Assembly: GCF_025564065.1 (NCBI RefSeq)
Contig: NZ_JAMGZK010000050.1
Location: forward strand, 228,354 to 263,129
Origin: Silvania hatchlandensis
Lineage (GTDB): Bacteria; Pseudomonadota; Gammaproteobacteria; Enterobacterales; Enterobacteriaceae
Reading direction: 5' to 3'
Length of the DNA stretch: 34,776 bases
Of this stretch, positions 1-14,198 are shown piece after piece; positions within the stretch are counted from its first letter, which is position 1, and each line of letters begins with the position of its first letter. The position numbers and the translations under genes are program-made. The notes beneath the pieces were generated by a model. That model saw nothing but the letters and a program-made list of their open reading frames with translations, was not told the DNA's origin and did not search any database.

Positions 1-427
<427 letters not shown>

Positions 428-462
428 TCATCCGGCGCCGCAGAGTGCCACGCCGTCAATAA

Positions 463-2315
<1,853 letters not shown>

Positions 2316-2346
2316 TTACTCTTCTGTTAATCGCGTTTACGAAGTT

Positions 2347-2372
2347 AGCGGGTGCGCCAGGCGCTACCCGCT
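2347..2372 (-). other. Hairpin between pstS and pstC
   Basis: Read on the minus strand, AGCGGGT and ACCCGCT (7-base arms) enclose a further GCG/CGC pairing, giving a GC-rich stem without a following U-run. It lies about 20 bases after the pstS stop. In many ABC transporter operons such structures protect the upstream binding-protein mRNA or attenuate distal genes; that role is inferred here. Confidence 0.6.
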
Positions 2373-2392
2373 ATTTTCGTCAGAATGCTAAA

Positions 2393-3466
<1,074 letters not shown>

Positions 3467-3485
3467 TTAAGTGGCTACGATGAGC

Positions 3486-3541
3486 AAAATAGGACAAACA
3501 GGTGACAGATAAATGTCCGAATTATGACAGTTTTATGACAT
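3486..3541 (-). promoter_or_regulatory. Tandem Pho boxes and -10 of the pstS promoter
   Basis: On the minus strand, ATGTCATAAAACTGTCAT (3541-3524) and CGGACATTTATCTGTCAC (3519-3502) are two PhoB-type boxes offset by 22 bases, two helical turns. A -10-like TATTTT lies at 3491-3486, ten bases after the proximal box, and no -35 is evident. This is the classic PhoB-activated arrangement, in which the Pho box replaces the -35. It predicts induction of pstSCAB by phosphate starvation. Confidence 0.92.
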
Positions 3542-3687
3542 AGAAATCTGCAGGAAAAAATCAGCAAAATAAGCGTTTAACATCATCGCGTTAGCATTAA
3601 ACATGACGGATTTTTTTCAGTAAAATTATCTTTATGTGACACTGAAAAAATAGCTGAAGATGACAGATTGTCATATACGGAAGGGAT

Positions 3688-3714
3688 AAAAAAAACTCCA
3701 CCCGAAGGTGGAGT
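3688..3714 (-). terminator. Rho-independent terminator of glmUS
   Basis: Minus strand: stem ACTCCACC / GGTGGAGT (3714-3707 with 3702-3695) closed by a UUCG tetraloop and followed by seven or more U. It begins 9 bases after the glmS stop, so it ends the glmUS transcript and insulates it from the pst promoter. Confidence 0.95.
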
Positions 3715-3723
3715 CTGGAGAGA

Positions 3724-5553
3724 TTATTCTACGGTAACCGACTTCGCCAGGTTACGCGGCTGGTCAACGTCAGTGCCCTTGATCAGCGCAACGTGATACG
3801 CCAGCAGCTGCAGCGGAACGGTATAGAAGATTGGCGCAATCACCTCTTCCACATGCGGCATCTCAATGATGTGCATGTTGTCGTTGCTGGTGAAACCGGC
3901 GTCGCTGTCCGCGAAGACATACAGCTGACCGCCACGGGCGCGCACTTCTTCAATGTTGGATTTCAGTTTTTCCAGCAGTTCGTTGTTTGGCGCCACAACG
4001 ATAACCGGCATATCCGCATCAATCAGCGCCAGCGGGCCGTGTTTCAGCTCACCTGCCGCATAGGCTTCTGCGTGGATGTAGGAGATCTCTTTGAGCTTCA
4101 GCGCGCCTTCCAGCGCGATCGGGTACTGATCGCCACGACCGAGGAACAGGGCGTGATGCTTGTCAGAGAAATCTTCTGCCAGCGCTTCAATGCGTTTGTC
4201 CTGAGACAGCATCTGCTCAATACGGCTCGGCAGCGCCTGCAGACCGTGAACAATGTCCTGCTCGATGGACGCATCCTGGCCTTTCAGGCGTGCCAGTTTC
4301 GCCACCAGCATCAGCAATACTGTCAGCTGGGTGGTAAAGGCTTTGGTCGATGCCACACCAATTTCGGTTCCGGCGTTGGTCATCAGCGCCAGATCAGATT
4401 CACGCACCAGAGACGAACCCGGCACGTTACAGATCGCCAGCGAACCGAGATAGCCCAGCTCTTTAGACAGACGCAGCGCCGCCAGAGTATCGGCGGTTTC
4501 ACCGGACTGGGACAGGGTGATCATCAGGCTGTTGCGGCGGACGGCCGATTTGCGATAGCGGAATTCGGAGGCGATTTCCACATCGCACGGCACGCCTGCC
4601 AGCGATTCAAACCAGTAGCGGGAGACCATACCGGAGTTGTAGGAGGTGCCGCAGGCAACAATCTGAATATGCTCTACGTTTGCCAGCATCTCGTTGGCGT
4701 TTGCACCCAGCTCACTCAGGTCGACCTCGCCGTGGCTGATACGCCCGGTCAGGGTATTTTTGATGGCGTTCGGCTGCTCGTAGATCTCTTTCTGCATGTA
4801 GTGACGGTAAGCGCCTTTGTCACCCGCGTCGTACTGCAGGCTTGATTCGATATCCTGACGCTTCACCTGCTCGCCAGATTTATCAAACAGGGTCACATCG
4901 CGACGGGTCACTTCGGCGATATCGCCCTCTTCCATGAAGATAAAGCGACGGGTCACCGGCAGCAGCGCCAGCTGATCGGAGGCGATAAAGTTCTCGCCCA
5001 TCCCCAGACCGATCACCATCGGGCTGCCAGAACGCGCGGCCAGAAGGGTGGACGGGTCTCGGCTGTCCATGATCACGGTGCCATATGCGCCGCGCAGGTG
5101 CGGGATCGCACGCATCACGGCTTCACGCAGCGTGCCGCCCTGTTCCAGTTCCCAGTGAACCAGGTGGGCGATCACTTCAGTGTCCGTTTCAGAAACGAAG
5201 GTATAACCGCGCGCCGTCAGTTCCGCGCGCAGGGGTTCGTGGTTTTCGATGATGCCGTTATGCACCACCACAATGTGTTCAGAGACATGCGGGTGTGCGT
5301 TACCTTCTGAAGGTTCACCGTGCGTTGCCCAGCGGGTATGAGCAATACCTGTGCCGCCATGCAGCGGATTGTCTTCCGCTGCCTGCGCCAGCATGTTCAC
5401 TTTACCGAGGCGACGCAGGCGGGTCAGATGACCTTCTGCATCGACCACTGCCAGACCGGCAGAGTCATAACCACGGTATTCCAGACGACGTAACCCTTCG
5501 AGAAGGATTTCAGCAATATCACGCTGCGCAACTGCTCCAACGATTCCACACAT
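3724..5553 (-). CDS. glmS: Glucosamine-6-phosphate synthase (isomerizing)
   Basis: Converts fructose-6-phosphate and glutamine to glucosamine-6-phosphate and glutamate in the cytoplasm, the first committed step to UDP-GlcNAc, peptidoglycan and LPS. The 609 residues equal the E. coli length. After removal of Met1 the N-terminal nucleophile Cys is present ([12 protein letters not shown]) and begins the glutaminase domain, with [10 protein letters not shown] following. The C-terminal half holds two SIS sugar-isomerase domains ([17 protein letters not shown]) and ends [13 protein letters not shown]. It lies 183 bases downstream of glmU in the same direction. In E. coli the glmS part of the transcript is controlled by the small RNA GlmZ; the leader resembles that region near the start codon, but I cannot prove the pairing site here. 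Confidence 0.98.
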   Translation of the reverse strand: MCGIVGAVAQRDIAEILLEGLRRLEYRGYDSAGLAVVDAEGHLTRLRRLGKVNMLAQAAEDNPLHGGTGIAHTRWATHGEPSEGNAHPHVSEHIVVVHNGIIENHEPLRAELTARGYTFVSETDTEVIAHLVHWELEQGGTLREAVMRAIPHLRGAYGTVIMDSRDPSTLLAARSGSPMVIGLGMGENFIASDQLALLPVTRRFIFMEEGDIAEVTRRDVTLFDKSGEQVKRQDIESSLQYDAGDKGAYRHYMQKEIYEQPNAIKNTLTGRISHGEVDLSELGANANEMLANVEHIQIVACGTSYNSGMVSRYWFESLAGVPCDVEIASEFRYRKSAVRRNSLMITLSQSGETADTLAALRLSKELGYLGSLAICNVPGSSLVRESDLALMTNAGTEIGVASTKAFTTQLTVLLMLVAKLARLKGQDASIEQDIVHGLQALPSRIEQMLSQDKRIEALAEDFSDKHHALFLGRGDQYPIALEGALKLKEISYIHAEAYAAGELKHGPLALIDADMPVIVVAPNNELLEKLKSNIEEVRARGGQLYVFADSDAGFTSNDNMHIIEMPHVEEVIAPIFYTVPLQLLAYHVALIKGTDVDQPRNLAKSVTVE

Positions 5554-5675
5554 AGTTTTATATTCCAGATAGAGGCTTTACGCCTGTGTTGTCGCTGACC
5601 TGTTTTGCCCGTTTTATCGGGCGCCCCGAGCCTTGTAGAGAGTGGGGTTATATTTATTAGATACTGCCTTTGGGC

Positions 5676-5728
5676 GGGGGATTATGTTATCCCCTCTACC
5701 CGGATCCTCTCCCCAAAGGGAGAGGTAA
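5676..5728. repeat. Intergenic palindromic repeat, copy A (glmU-glmS gap)
   Basis: The gap carries CCCTCTACCCGG followed by the hairpin CCTCTCCCCAAAGGGAGAGG. The same composite (CCTCACCCCAACC followed by CCTCTCCCACAGGGAGAGG) recurs after kup at 27567-27598. Two copies with matching flanks and hairpin indicate a dispersed intergenic repeat family. The hairpin could affect processing between glmU and glmS mRNA; that is inference. Confidence 0.65.
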
Positions 5729-5736
5729 TAAATGAG

Positions 5737-7107
5737 TTACTTCTTTTTCACCGGGCGTTTCCAGCCCGGCTTCTGTACCTGCGGCACGCGGCTGATGACC
5801 AGCGCGTTATCCGCCACATCGCGCGTAACGGTGGTACCTGCGGCAATCGTGGCGCCATTGCCCACGGTGACCGGGGCCACCAGTTGGCTGTCGGAACCGA
5901 CAAACACGTCATTACCGATGATAGTTTTAAACTTGTTTGCACCATCGTAGTTACAGGTGATGGTACCGGCGCCGATATTCACGTTGTCACCGATTTCAGC
6001 ATCGCCCAGGTAAGTAAGATGACCCGCTTTCGAGCCCTTACCCAGACGCGCTTTTTTCATTTCTACGAAATTACCGACATGCGCGCCTTCCAGCAGCTCC
6101 GCGCCAGGACGCAGGCGAGCAAACGGCCCAATGGTGCAGGCGGCAGCCAGGTTTGCATCTTCAACCACGCTGTAGGCGCTGATCTCGCAATCGTCGCCAA
6201 TCACGCTGTTTTTGATCACGCAACCCGCGCCGATCTTCACGCGGTGGCCGAGGGTGACGTTACCTTCAAGAATAACGTTAGTATCGATTTCAATATCGCG
6301 CCCGTGATTGAGTACACCACGCAGATCGAAACGTGCCGGATCGCGCAACATAACGCCTGCCAGCAGCAGCTTTTCAGCCTGCTCGGACTGGTAAACGCGC
6401 TCCAGACGGGACAGCTGCAGACGGTTGTTCACGCCTTCGACTTCGCTTAAGCGGTCCGGATGCACGGCAGCAATCTCGTGGCCTTCCTGATACGCCATCG
6501 CAATAATATCGGTGATGTAGAATTCACCCTGCGCATTGTTGTTGTTCAGGTTTGCCAGCCAGCGCTTCATGTCCGCGCCATTGGCGATCAGGATCCCGGT
6601 ATTAATTTCCTGGATTTCACGCTGCGCATCGGTGGCATCTTTATGCTCGACAATCCCGGTCACGTTGCCGTTATCACGGGTGATTCGGCCGTAGCCCGTT
6701 GGATCGTCCAGCTTGACGGTCAACAGCCCAATGCCGCCCTGCGGTTTTGCTCCACGCAGGCGAGCCAGGGTCTCAACGGAGATCAGCGGCACGTCGCCGT
6801 AGAGCATCAGAATGTCTTCATCGTCGGAGAAGAACGGCGAGGCCTGCTGCATGGCGTGACCGGTACCCAGCTGTTCAGCCTGCAGGACCCAGTTGAGTTT
6901 GTCGTCACGCAGCGTCTGCTTCAGCAGGTCGCCACCGTGACCGTACACCAGATGGACCTGGCTGGCGCCAAGTTCATTCGCGGCATCAATGACATGCTGC
7001 ACCATCGCTTTCCCTGCCAGGGTATGCAGCACTTTAGGTAGATCGGAATACATGCGGGTGCCTTTGCCAGCGGCAAGAATGACCACGCTCATCGTATTGT
7101 TCAACAT
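5737..7107 (-). CDS. glmU: Bifunctional UDP-GlcNAc pyrophosphorylase / GlcN-1-P acetyltransferase
   Basis: Makes GlcNAc-1-phosphate from glucosamine-1-phosphate and acetyl-CoA, then UDP-GlcNAc from GlcNAc-1-phosphate and UTP; cytoplasmic and essential in relatives. It has 456 residues, the E. coli length. The N-terminal nucleotidyltransferase domain carries the signature [18 protein letters not shown] (about residues 11-28) and the metal-site stretch MLYGDVPL. The C-terminal half is a left-handed beta helix of hexapeptide repeats with [10 protein letters not shown]. It is first in glmUS. In E. coli the operon is controlled by NagC; I could not identify a convincing NagC operator upstream by eye. 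Confidence 0.98.
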   Translation of the reverse strand: MLNNTMSVVILAAGKGTRMYSDLPKVLHTLAGKAMVQHVIDAANELGASQVHLVYGHGGDLLKQTLRDDKLNWVLQAEQLGTGHAMQQASPFFSDDEDILMLYGDVPLISVETLARLRGAKPQGGIGLLTVKLDDPTGYGRITRDNGNVTGIVEHKDATDAQREIQEINTGILIANGADMKRWLANLNNNNAQGEFYITDIIAMAYQEGHEIAAVHPDRLSEVEGVNNRLQLSRLERVYQSEQAEKLLLAGVMLRDPARFDLRGVLNHGRDIEIDTNVILEGNVTLGHRVKIGAGCVIKNSVIGDDCEISAYSVVEDANLAAACTIGPFARLRPGAELLEGAHVGNFVEMKKARLGKGSKAGHLTYLGDAEIGDNVNIGAGTITCNYDGANKFKTIIGNDVFVGSDSQLVAPVTVGNGATIAAGTTVTRDVADNALVISRVPQVQKPGWKRPVKKK

Positions 7108-7378
7108 ACACGTCCTGACTGTAATTTGAGTGAGAAGTAGAACCCTTCGGTGTTGAAAATTCTACATATTTTTCGCCCTAAAATGGAGCGGCGGTAAAAC
7201 GTACAACATCGCTTGATACGGGCTATTTACCGGTACTTTTTACAGCAGAATAGATAACTTTTCATAAGGAATATAGCGCCGTTTAGCGAAGTCTCCAGCC
7301 ATCACAACGTGTTAGCCATTTTTTCGTTCCATGAATAAAGCCATGTAAAAACAAAACGCCGTTTTATTTATCTAATTA
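7108..7378. other. Divergent control region between glmU and the lyase gene (left part)
   Basis: No gene is seen here. It must contain the glmU promoter; the best minus-strand -10 candidate I find is TAGAAT at 7164-7159, with only a poor -35. The stretch near 7335-7385 is AT-rich and includes the small palindrome AAAACGCCGTTTT. I did not find a clear NagC palindrome. Confidence 0.4.
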
Positions 7379-7421
7379 TGTGACAAATGAAAAAGAAACG
7401 ATGTTTCAACCTGATGATAAT
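7379..7421 (+). promoter_or_regulatory. Lyase promoter: CRP-like site, KdgR box and -10
   Basis: A -10 GATAAT lies at 7416-7421 with no recognisable -35. A CRP half-site TGTGA begins at 7379; the 16-base CRP frame 7379-7394 is centred 41.5 bases before the expected start at about 7428, the class II activator position, although its right half (AAAAA) is poor. AAAGAAACGATGTTTCAAC at 7392-7410 matches 16 of 19 positions of the KdgR operator consensus (AATRAAAYGNYRTTTYATT, from memory) and covers the core promoter, as a repressor site should. KdgR controls pectin catabolism, which fits the downstream lyase. Confidence 0.75.
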
Positions 7422-7450
7422 AGCGCTCAATTATTACTCAGGAGAATAAA

Positions 7451-9544
7451 ATGAAGTCTACAATACCTCTGGCCCTGATGATGTGCACCACCTTCGCCGC
7501 CACTGCTGCCGAGCAGCCGCATGTCTGGAAGGCCATTGCGTTTGGTCAGTCTACGGACGTAAATTTTTCGTCCAACGTGCTGCCCGAAAAGATTGGCGTT
7601 AACGATGTCACTGTCGACGGAAAAACGCTGAAGCCGCAAGAGAGTGTCGATCTGGCCAAAGCCATAACCCTGGAAAGCCGAGGCGGTAAAATCGCCAACG
7701 CCCATGACGGCCTGACCTTCTTCTATACCGAACTGCCGGCCGGGGAGAATTTTGTCTTACAGGCCAATATCAAGGTGGATCAGTTTGGGCCGGAAAATGG
7801 TGCCAAACCTGCCGCACAGGAAGGGGCCGGGCTGCTGGTGCGCGACATTATCGGCACGCCTCGTCAGCAGCCGCTGAAGGCGGGTTACGAAGAGTTTCCT
7901 GCCGCCTCGAACCTGGTGATGAACGCCATCATGACTCAGGATAAAAAGGATCATCAGCGGGTGAAGATGCAGGCCATTACTCGCGAGGGGATCACCCGTC
8001 CGTGGGGGAATGCCGGTGCCGCCATCAAAAAACAGAGCTATAAGGAAGAGGTCGATCTGAGCCAGACCCCGGAATTCCGCCTGAAGCTGCAGCGCACTAA
8101 CGATGGGTTTGTCACCGCATGGGCGCCGGTAGGCAGCGACAGCTGGGTGAGCAAGAGCGTGCCGCGCGCCGATCTGATTTCAGTGCAGAATAAGGATCGC
8201 TATTACGTCGGCTTCTTTGCCTCCCGCAATGCCAAAATTACGGTGACCGATGCCTCGCTGACCACCTCCAGCGCCAACACCGTCGCGTCCGCCCCGTGGA
8301 AAGCAGAGCCATTGCCGCTGCTGGTCCAGCTGGCATCCGCCAACAACAGCCCGTCAGCCGATTACCTGCTGCAGGCGCGCGCCAACGAGGACGGGACTTT
8401 TAACGTGCGGCAAAATGAAGTGGTGATCGGGAATGCGAAAGCGGTGAAAGCAGGCGAGATGTATTCTCTGCCAACTCGCCTGGAGCAGACCAGTCACTTT
8501 GCTCTCACCTTTACCCCTACGCAGGGCGAGCCCGTGACGCAGCAGTTCAGCGTCGAGCGCATCGCTGAGCGGAAAACCGATATCCTGTACGCCGCTCCGG
8601 ACGGGAAGCCAGATGCGCAAGGCAAAGCCGCTGCGCCGCTAGACTTTGCCACCGCTATCACCCTGCTGGCCCCCGGCGGTAAGCTGGTGCTGAAAAGCGG
8701 AGATTATCCCCGCGCCCAGATCCCTCTTACCGCCAGTGGAACTCCCGATAAGCTGAAAACGCTGGAGGCGGACGGTAAAGTGGTGATCCACGGCCTGCTG
8801 CTGGACGCCAGCTACTGGCATATCAAGGGAATCGACGTTACGGAGAAAAGTCTGCGTATCCAGGGCAGCCATAACCTGGTTGAACAGGTCACCGCGTATC
8901 GCAACGACGATACCGGGATCCAGATATCGTCTCCGGAGAAAATTGGCCGTCCACTGTGGGCAAGCTATAACCGGGTGATCAATTCCGAATCGTATGCCAA
9001 CCAGGATCCCGGCAAGATTAATGCTGATGGCTTTGCGGTGAAGATGCGGGTTGGCGAAGGCAACCGGCTGGAGAATTGCTATGCGCACGACAATATTGAT
9101 GACGGCTTTGACCTGTTCAACAAGATTGAAGACGGTGCGAACGGCGTGGTGGTGATCGAGAACTCAGTCGCCAGCAATAATACCAGCAACGGCTTTAAGC
9201 TTGGCGGGGAAGGGCAGCCTGTGGCGCACCAGATCCGCAACAGCAAAGCGACGGGCAATCATCTGGATGGCTTCACCGATAACTTTAACCCAGGCAAGCT
9301 GGTGGTTGAGAATAACCTTGCGGTGGATAACCAGCGTTTCAACTATATCTTCCGCCCAAGTCCGTACGGCGATGTGACCACGCAGGGAACATTTACCGGC
9401 AACGTGTCGATCCGTAACCAGCCAGGACAGTACGATGATGCAGTCGTGGGGATGATTGATAACACGAATTACTTTATTGCCGGGGGCAAAAGCGTCAATA
9501 CGGAAGGGAAAGAGGTCGATAAAGCTCAGGTGAAAACACAGTAA
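7451..9544 (+). CDS. Secreted PL9-family pectate lyase, PelX-like
   Basis: Probable exo-acting pectate or oligogalacturonate lyase cleaving polygalacturonate by beta-elimination, likely in the periplasm. The 697 residues begin with a signal peptide (MKSTIPLALMMCTTFAATAA, cut before EQPHVW). Residues to about 300 form a non-catalytic beta-rich region. From about 375 (ILYAAPDGKPDAQGKAAAPL) the sequence becomes a right-handed parallel beta helix. Asp526 (NADGF) and Asp550, Asp551, Asp554 (IDDGFDLF) repeat exactly the spacing of the four calcium-binding Asp recalled for Dickeya Pel9A (209, 233, 234, 237); Lys583 in NGFKLGG is the candidate catalytic base. AGGAG lies 8 bases before the ATG. It is absent from this place in E. 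coli K-12. Family assignment is strong, exact product pattern unknown. Confidence 0.85.
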   Translation: MKSTIPLALMMCTTFAATAAEQPHVWKAIAFGQSTDVNFSSNVLPEKIGVNDVTVDGKTLKPQESVDLAKAITLESRGGKIANAHDGLTFFYTELPAGENFVLQANIKVDQFGPENGAKPAAQEGAGLLVRDIIGTPRQQPLKAGYEEFPAASNLVMNAIMTQDKKDHQRVKMQAITREGITRPWGNAGAAIKKQSYKEEVDLSQTPEFRLKLQRTNDGFVTAWAPVGSDSWVSKSVPRADLISVQNKDRYYVGFFASRNAKITVTDASLTTSSANTVASAPWKAEPLPLLVQLASANNSPSADYLLQARANEDGTFNVRQNEVVIGNAKAVKAGEMYSLPTRLEQTSHFALTFTPTQGEPVTQQFSVERIAERKTDILYAAPDGKPDAQGKAAAPLDFATAITLLAPGGKLVLKSGDYPRAQIPLTASGTPDKLKTLEADGKVVIHGLLLDASYWHIKGIDVTEKSLRIQGSHNLVEQVTAYRNDDTGIQISSPEKIGRPLWASYNRVINSESYANQDPGKINADGFAVKMRVGEGNRLENCYAHDNIDDGFDLFNKIEDGANGVVVIENSVASNNTSNGFKLGGEGQPVAHQIRNSKATGNHLDGFTDNFNPGKLVVENNLAVDNQRFNYIFRPSPYGDVTTQGTFTGNVSIRNQPGQYDDAVVGMIDNTNYFIAGGKSVNTEGKEVDKAQVKTQ

Positions 9545-9551
9545 CCAGAGA

Positions 9552-9600
9552 GGCGCTTCGCTTATCACACGACGGTAAGCGTGGCGCCACCCGGCATATC
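9552..9600. repeat. REP-like inverted repeat after the lyase gene
   Basis: Arms GGCGCTTCGCTTA (9552-9564) and TAAGCGTGGCGCC (9576-9588) pair over 13 positions with a two-base internal mismatch, around an 11-base loop. CCGGCATATC follows, so the whole resembles enterobacterial REP units (GCCGGGTGGCG on the minus strand). It starts 8 bases after the lyase stop and may protect or end that mRNA. Confidence 0.7.
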
Positions 9601-9605
9601 AGCAC

Positions 9606-9677
9606 TTAGTGGTTGATTGTACCGAAAGAGATCGTCATGCTGCTGAAAAGGACTATGATTTTGTTGATAATTTTCAT
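9606..9677 (-). CDS. Possible 23-residue hydrophobic small protein
   Basis: I do not recognise this. ATG at 9677-9675, TAA at 9608-9606. The peptide begins MKIINKIIVLFSS and ends SFGTINH: two Lys near the N-terminus, then a hydrophobic stretch of roughly 14 residues, like a one-pass membrane microprotein or a leader peptide. AGGA lies 7 bases before the ATG. Upstream on the same strand are TTGATC (9760-9755), a 17-base spacer and TAGACT (9737-9732), plus two perfect CRP palindromes. It lies downstream of the atp terminator, so it would be an independent unit. The other strand also has a short hydrophobic frame (9637-9690, 17 codons), so composition alone is weak evidence. Confidence 0.4.
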   Translation of the reverse strand: MKIINKIIVLFSSMTISFGTINH

Positions 9678-9709
9678 GATGGCATCCTGATGTTGTTGGC
9701 GTTCAGTTA

Positions 9710-9725
9710 TGTGACATTCATCACA
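9710..9725. promoter_or_regulatory. CRP-type palindrome, proximal to the small ORF
   Basis: TGTGACATTCATCACA is an exact TGTGA-N6-TCACA CRP core. It lies 33 bases upstream of the small ORF start and, for the promoter proposed there, would cover the start point and first transcribed bases, a position expected to repress. Confidence 0.8.
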
Positions 9726-9731
9726 AAACGA

Positions 9732-9760
9732 AGTCTACTCCTGAACATTTTGCCGATCAA
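9732..9760 (-). promoter_or_regulatory. Candidate sigma-70 promoter for the small ORF
   Basis: TTGATC (9760-9755), 17-base spacer, TAGACT (9737-9732), each hexamer 4 of 6 to consensus; expected start near 9724. It sits between the two CRP palindromes and points at the small ORF, with a leader of about 47 bases. Confidence 0.4.
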
Positions 9761-9765
9761 GCTTT

Positions 9766-9781
9766 TGTGATGTAAATCACA
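9766..9781. promoter_or_regulatory. CRP-type palindrome, distal to the small ORF
   Basis: TGTGATGTAAATCACA is a second exact TGTGA-N6-TCACA core, centred 56 bases from the first and flanked by TTT and AAA as in strong CRP sites. It lies about 48 bases upstream of the proposed start point. Plus-strand transcription from here would run head-on into the atp operon, so minus-strand regulation is more sensible. Confidence 0.82.
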
Positions 9782-9828
9782 AAATAAATAAAACACCTTT
9801 TCAGTTTTGGAATTAATGAAACGCAGCC

Positions 9829-9864
9829 ATAAAAAAAGCCAGCCTGGAAACCAGACTGGCTTTT
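9829..9864 (-). terminator. Rho-independent terminator of the atp operon
   Basis: Minus strand: 12-base stem AAGCCAGTCTGG / CCAGGCTGGCTT (one G-U pair), loop TTT, followed by a run of U. It begins 19 bases after the atpC stop. The plus strand also ends in four T, so weak termination the other way is possible. Confidence 0.93.
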
Positions 9865-9881
9865 ATGCTTTCAAGCCGGTG

Positions 9882-10301
9882 TTACATCGCTTTTTTGGTC
9901 AACTCGATAACGCGCAGTTTCGCGATCGCTTTGGCCAGCTCTGCAGACGCCTGAGCGTAATCCACGTCGCCATGAGAGCTTTTAATCTGCTCTTCTGCTT
10001 TACGCTTCGCTTCCAGAGCTCGCGCTTCGTCGAGATCCTGGCCACGAATTGCGGTATCAGCCAGTACGGTCACGCTACCAGGTTGCACTTCAATAATGCC
10101 GCCTGACAGATAGATAAACTCTTCATGACCGAACTGTTTAACGATGCGGATCATACCAGGCTTAATGGCGGTGAGCAGCGGGGCGTGACCCGGGAAAATA
10201 CCCAGTTCACCTTCGCTACCCGTTACCTGGATTTTTTCGACCAGACCAGAGAACATTTGTTGCTCTGCGCTGACGACATCCAGGTGGTATGTCATTGCCA
10301 T
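9882..10301 (-). CDS. atpC: ATP synthase F1 subunit epsilon
   Basis: Central-stalk subunit of F1 that binds gamma and the c-ring and restrains ATP hydrolysis. The 139 residues equal the E. coli length and are nearly identical ([32 protein letters not shown], ending [10 protein letters not shown]). An N-terminal beta sandwich of about 85 residues is followed by two C-terminal helices ([16 protein letters not shown]). It is the last gene of the operon, 20 bases after atpD, and is followed by a strong terminator. Confidence 0.98.
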   Translation of the reverse strand: MAMTYHLDVVSAEQQMFSGLVEKIQVTGSEGELGIFPGHAPLLTAIKPGMIRIVKQFGHEEFIYLSGGIIEVQPGSVTVLADTAIRGQDLDEARALEAKRKAEEQIKSSHGDVDYAQASAELAKAIAKLRVIELTKKAM

Positions 10302-10321
10302 ATCACCCTCCGATTAAGGCG

Positions 10322-12594
<2,273 letters not shown>

Positions 12595-12644
12595 GAGCTT
12601 CTCCTCAATGCCTTGCGGTCTGCCCTAAGACAGACCGCCAGACT

Positions 12645-14186
12645 TTACCAGGACTGGGTTGCTTTGAAGGAATCGAGCAGGCTTTTCAGCTTGCCTTCGA
12701 TCTCGTCGTTATAGCCACCGGACTGGTTGATCTCTTGCATCAGTGGAGCATGATCACGGTCAGCGTAAGCCAGCAGAGCGGCTTCGAAGCTACCGATTTT
12801 CGCCAGTTCTACATCCCCCAGATAACCACGTTCTGCTGCGAACAGTACCAGGCCCTGCTGTGCAACGGACATAGGGGCATACTGTTTCTGTTTCAGCAGC
12901 TCGGTCACTTTCTGACCATGGTCAAGCTGTTTACGGGTTGCATCATCAAGGTCAGACGCAAACTGGGAGAACGCTGCAAGCTCACGATACTGTGCCAGCG
13001 CGGTACGGATACCACCGGACAGTTTCTTGATGATCTTGGTCTGCGCTGCACCACCCACACGGGATACGGAGATACCTGGGTTAACTGCCGGACGAATACC
13101 GGAGTTAAACAGGTTAGTTTCCAGGAAGATCTGACCATCGGTAATCGAGATTACGTTGGTCGGAACGAACGCAGAAACGTCACCCGCCTGGGTTTCGATG
13201 ATTGGCAGCGCGGTCAGAGAACCGGTCTGGCCTTTCACTTCACCTTTGGTGAAGTTCTCAACGTATTCCGCGTTAACGCGGGATGCACGCTCCAGCAGAC
13301 GGGAGTGCAGATAGAATACGTCGCCCGGGAATGCTTCACGTCCTGGTGGACGACGGAGCAGCAGGGAAACCTGACGGTAAGCAACAGCCTGTTTAGACAG
13401 GTCATCGTAAACGATCAGTGCATCTTCACCGCGGTCACGGAAGTATTCGCCCATGGCGCAACCGGCATACGGAGACAGATATTGCAGCGCAGCGGATTCA
13501 GAAGCGGTTGCAACAACAACGATGGTGTTAGCCAGCGCGCCGTGCTCTTCCAGTTTACGCACCACGTTCGAAATGGTGGACGCTTTCTGGCCGATAGCCA
13601 CGTACACACATTTGATGCCGGAATCACGCTGGTTGATGATCGCATCGACAGCCATCGCGGTTTTACCGGTCTGACGGTCACCGATGATCAGCTCACGCTG
13701 GCCACGGCCGATTGGAATCATCGCATCAACGGATTTATAACCGGTCTGCACCGGCTGGTCGACAGACTGACGTTCGATAACGCCTGGTGCGATAACTTCG
13801 ATTGGCGAGAAGCCATCGTTATCAACCGGACCTTTACCGTCGATTGGTGCACCCAGGGTGTTCACCACGCGACCCAGCAGGCCACGGCCAACCGGAACTT
13901 CAAGAATACGGCCAGTACACTTAACCTTCATGCCTTCGGCGAGGTCAGCATACGGACCCATCACAACTGCACCTACGGAGTCGCGCTCCAGGTTCAGTGC
14001 GATAGCGTAACGGTTACCCGGCAGGGAAATCATCTCACCCTGCATACAATCGGCCAGGCCGTGGATGCGGATAACACCGTCGCTTACAGAAACAATAGTA
14101 CCTTCGTTGTGAGCTTCACTCACAACACTGAACTGAGCAATGCGCTGCTTGATCAGTTCGCTGATTTCGGTGGAATTCAGTTGCAT
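12645..14186 (-). CDS. atpA: ATP synthase F1 subunit alpha
   Basis: Non-catalytic nucleotide-binding subunit of the F1 hexamer, which also supplies the arginine finger to the beta site. It has 513 residues. Walker A GDRQTGKT is at 169-176, Walker B is seen as [10 protein letters not shown], and [17 protein letters not shown] contains the conserved arginine. The N-terminal helix ([19 protein letters not shown]) binds delta. It lies 12 bases after atpH. Nothing unusual was seen. Confidence 0.99.
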   Translation of the reverse strand: MQLNSTEISELIKQRIAQFSVVSEAHNEGTIVSVSDGVIRIHGLADCMQGEMISLPGNRYAIALNLERDSVGAVVMGPYADLAEGMKVKCTGRILEVPVGRGLLGRVVNTLGAPIDGKGPVDNDGFSPIEVIAPGVIERQSVDQPVQTGYKSVDAMIPIGRGQRELIIGDRQTGKTAMAVDAIINQRDSGIKCVYVAIGQKASTISNVVRKLEEHGALANTIVVVATASESAALQYLSPYAGCAMGEYFRDRGEDALIVYDDLSKQAVAYRQVSLLLRRPPGREAFPGDVFYLHSRLLERASRVNAEYVENFTKGEVKGQTGSLTALPIIETQAGDVSAFVPTNVISITDGQIFLETNLFNSGIRPAVNPGISVSRVGGAAQTKIIKKLSGGIRTALAQYRELAAFSQFASDLDDATRKQLDHGQKVTELLKQKQYAPMSVAQQGLVLFAAERGYLGDVELAKIGSFEAALLAYADRDHAPLMQEINQSGGYNDEIEGKLKSLLDSFKATQSW

Positions 14187-14198
14187 GCTCCAGTCCCC

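Noticed and set aside
3793..4845. Long open frame (350 codons) opposite glmS
   Set aside because: It is a shadow of the GC-rich glmS coding sequence: His/Gln/Arg-rich, no known domain, no promoter or ribosome binding site.
5607..5622. Terminator in the glmS leader
   Set aside because: GCCCG/CGGGC stem with an AT loop exists but is short and lacks a U-run in the direction of transcription.
7335..7385. NagC operator for glmUS
   Set aside because: The AT-rich stretch was examined because E. coli glmUS is NagC-controlled, but no convincing palindrome was seen.
9637..9690. 17-codon hydrophobic frame on the plus strand, opposite the small ORF
   Set aside because: It has a weak ribosome binding site and no promoter pointing its way; CRP sites lie downstream of it. 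Kept only as a caution against trusting hydrophobicity.
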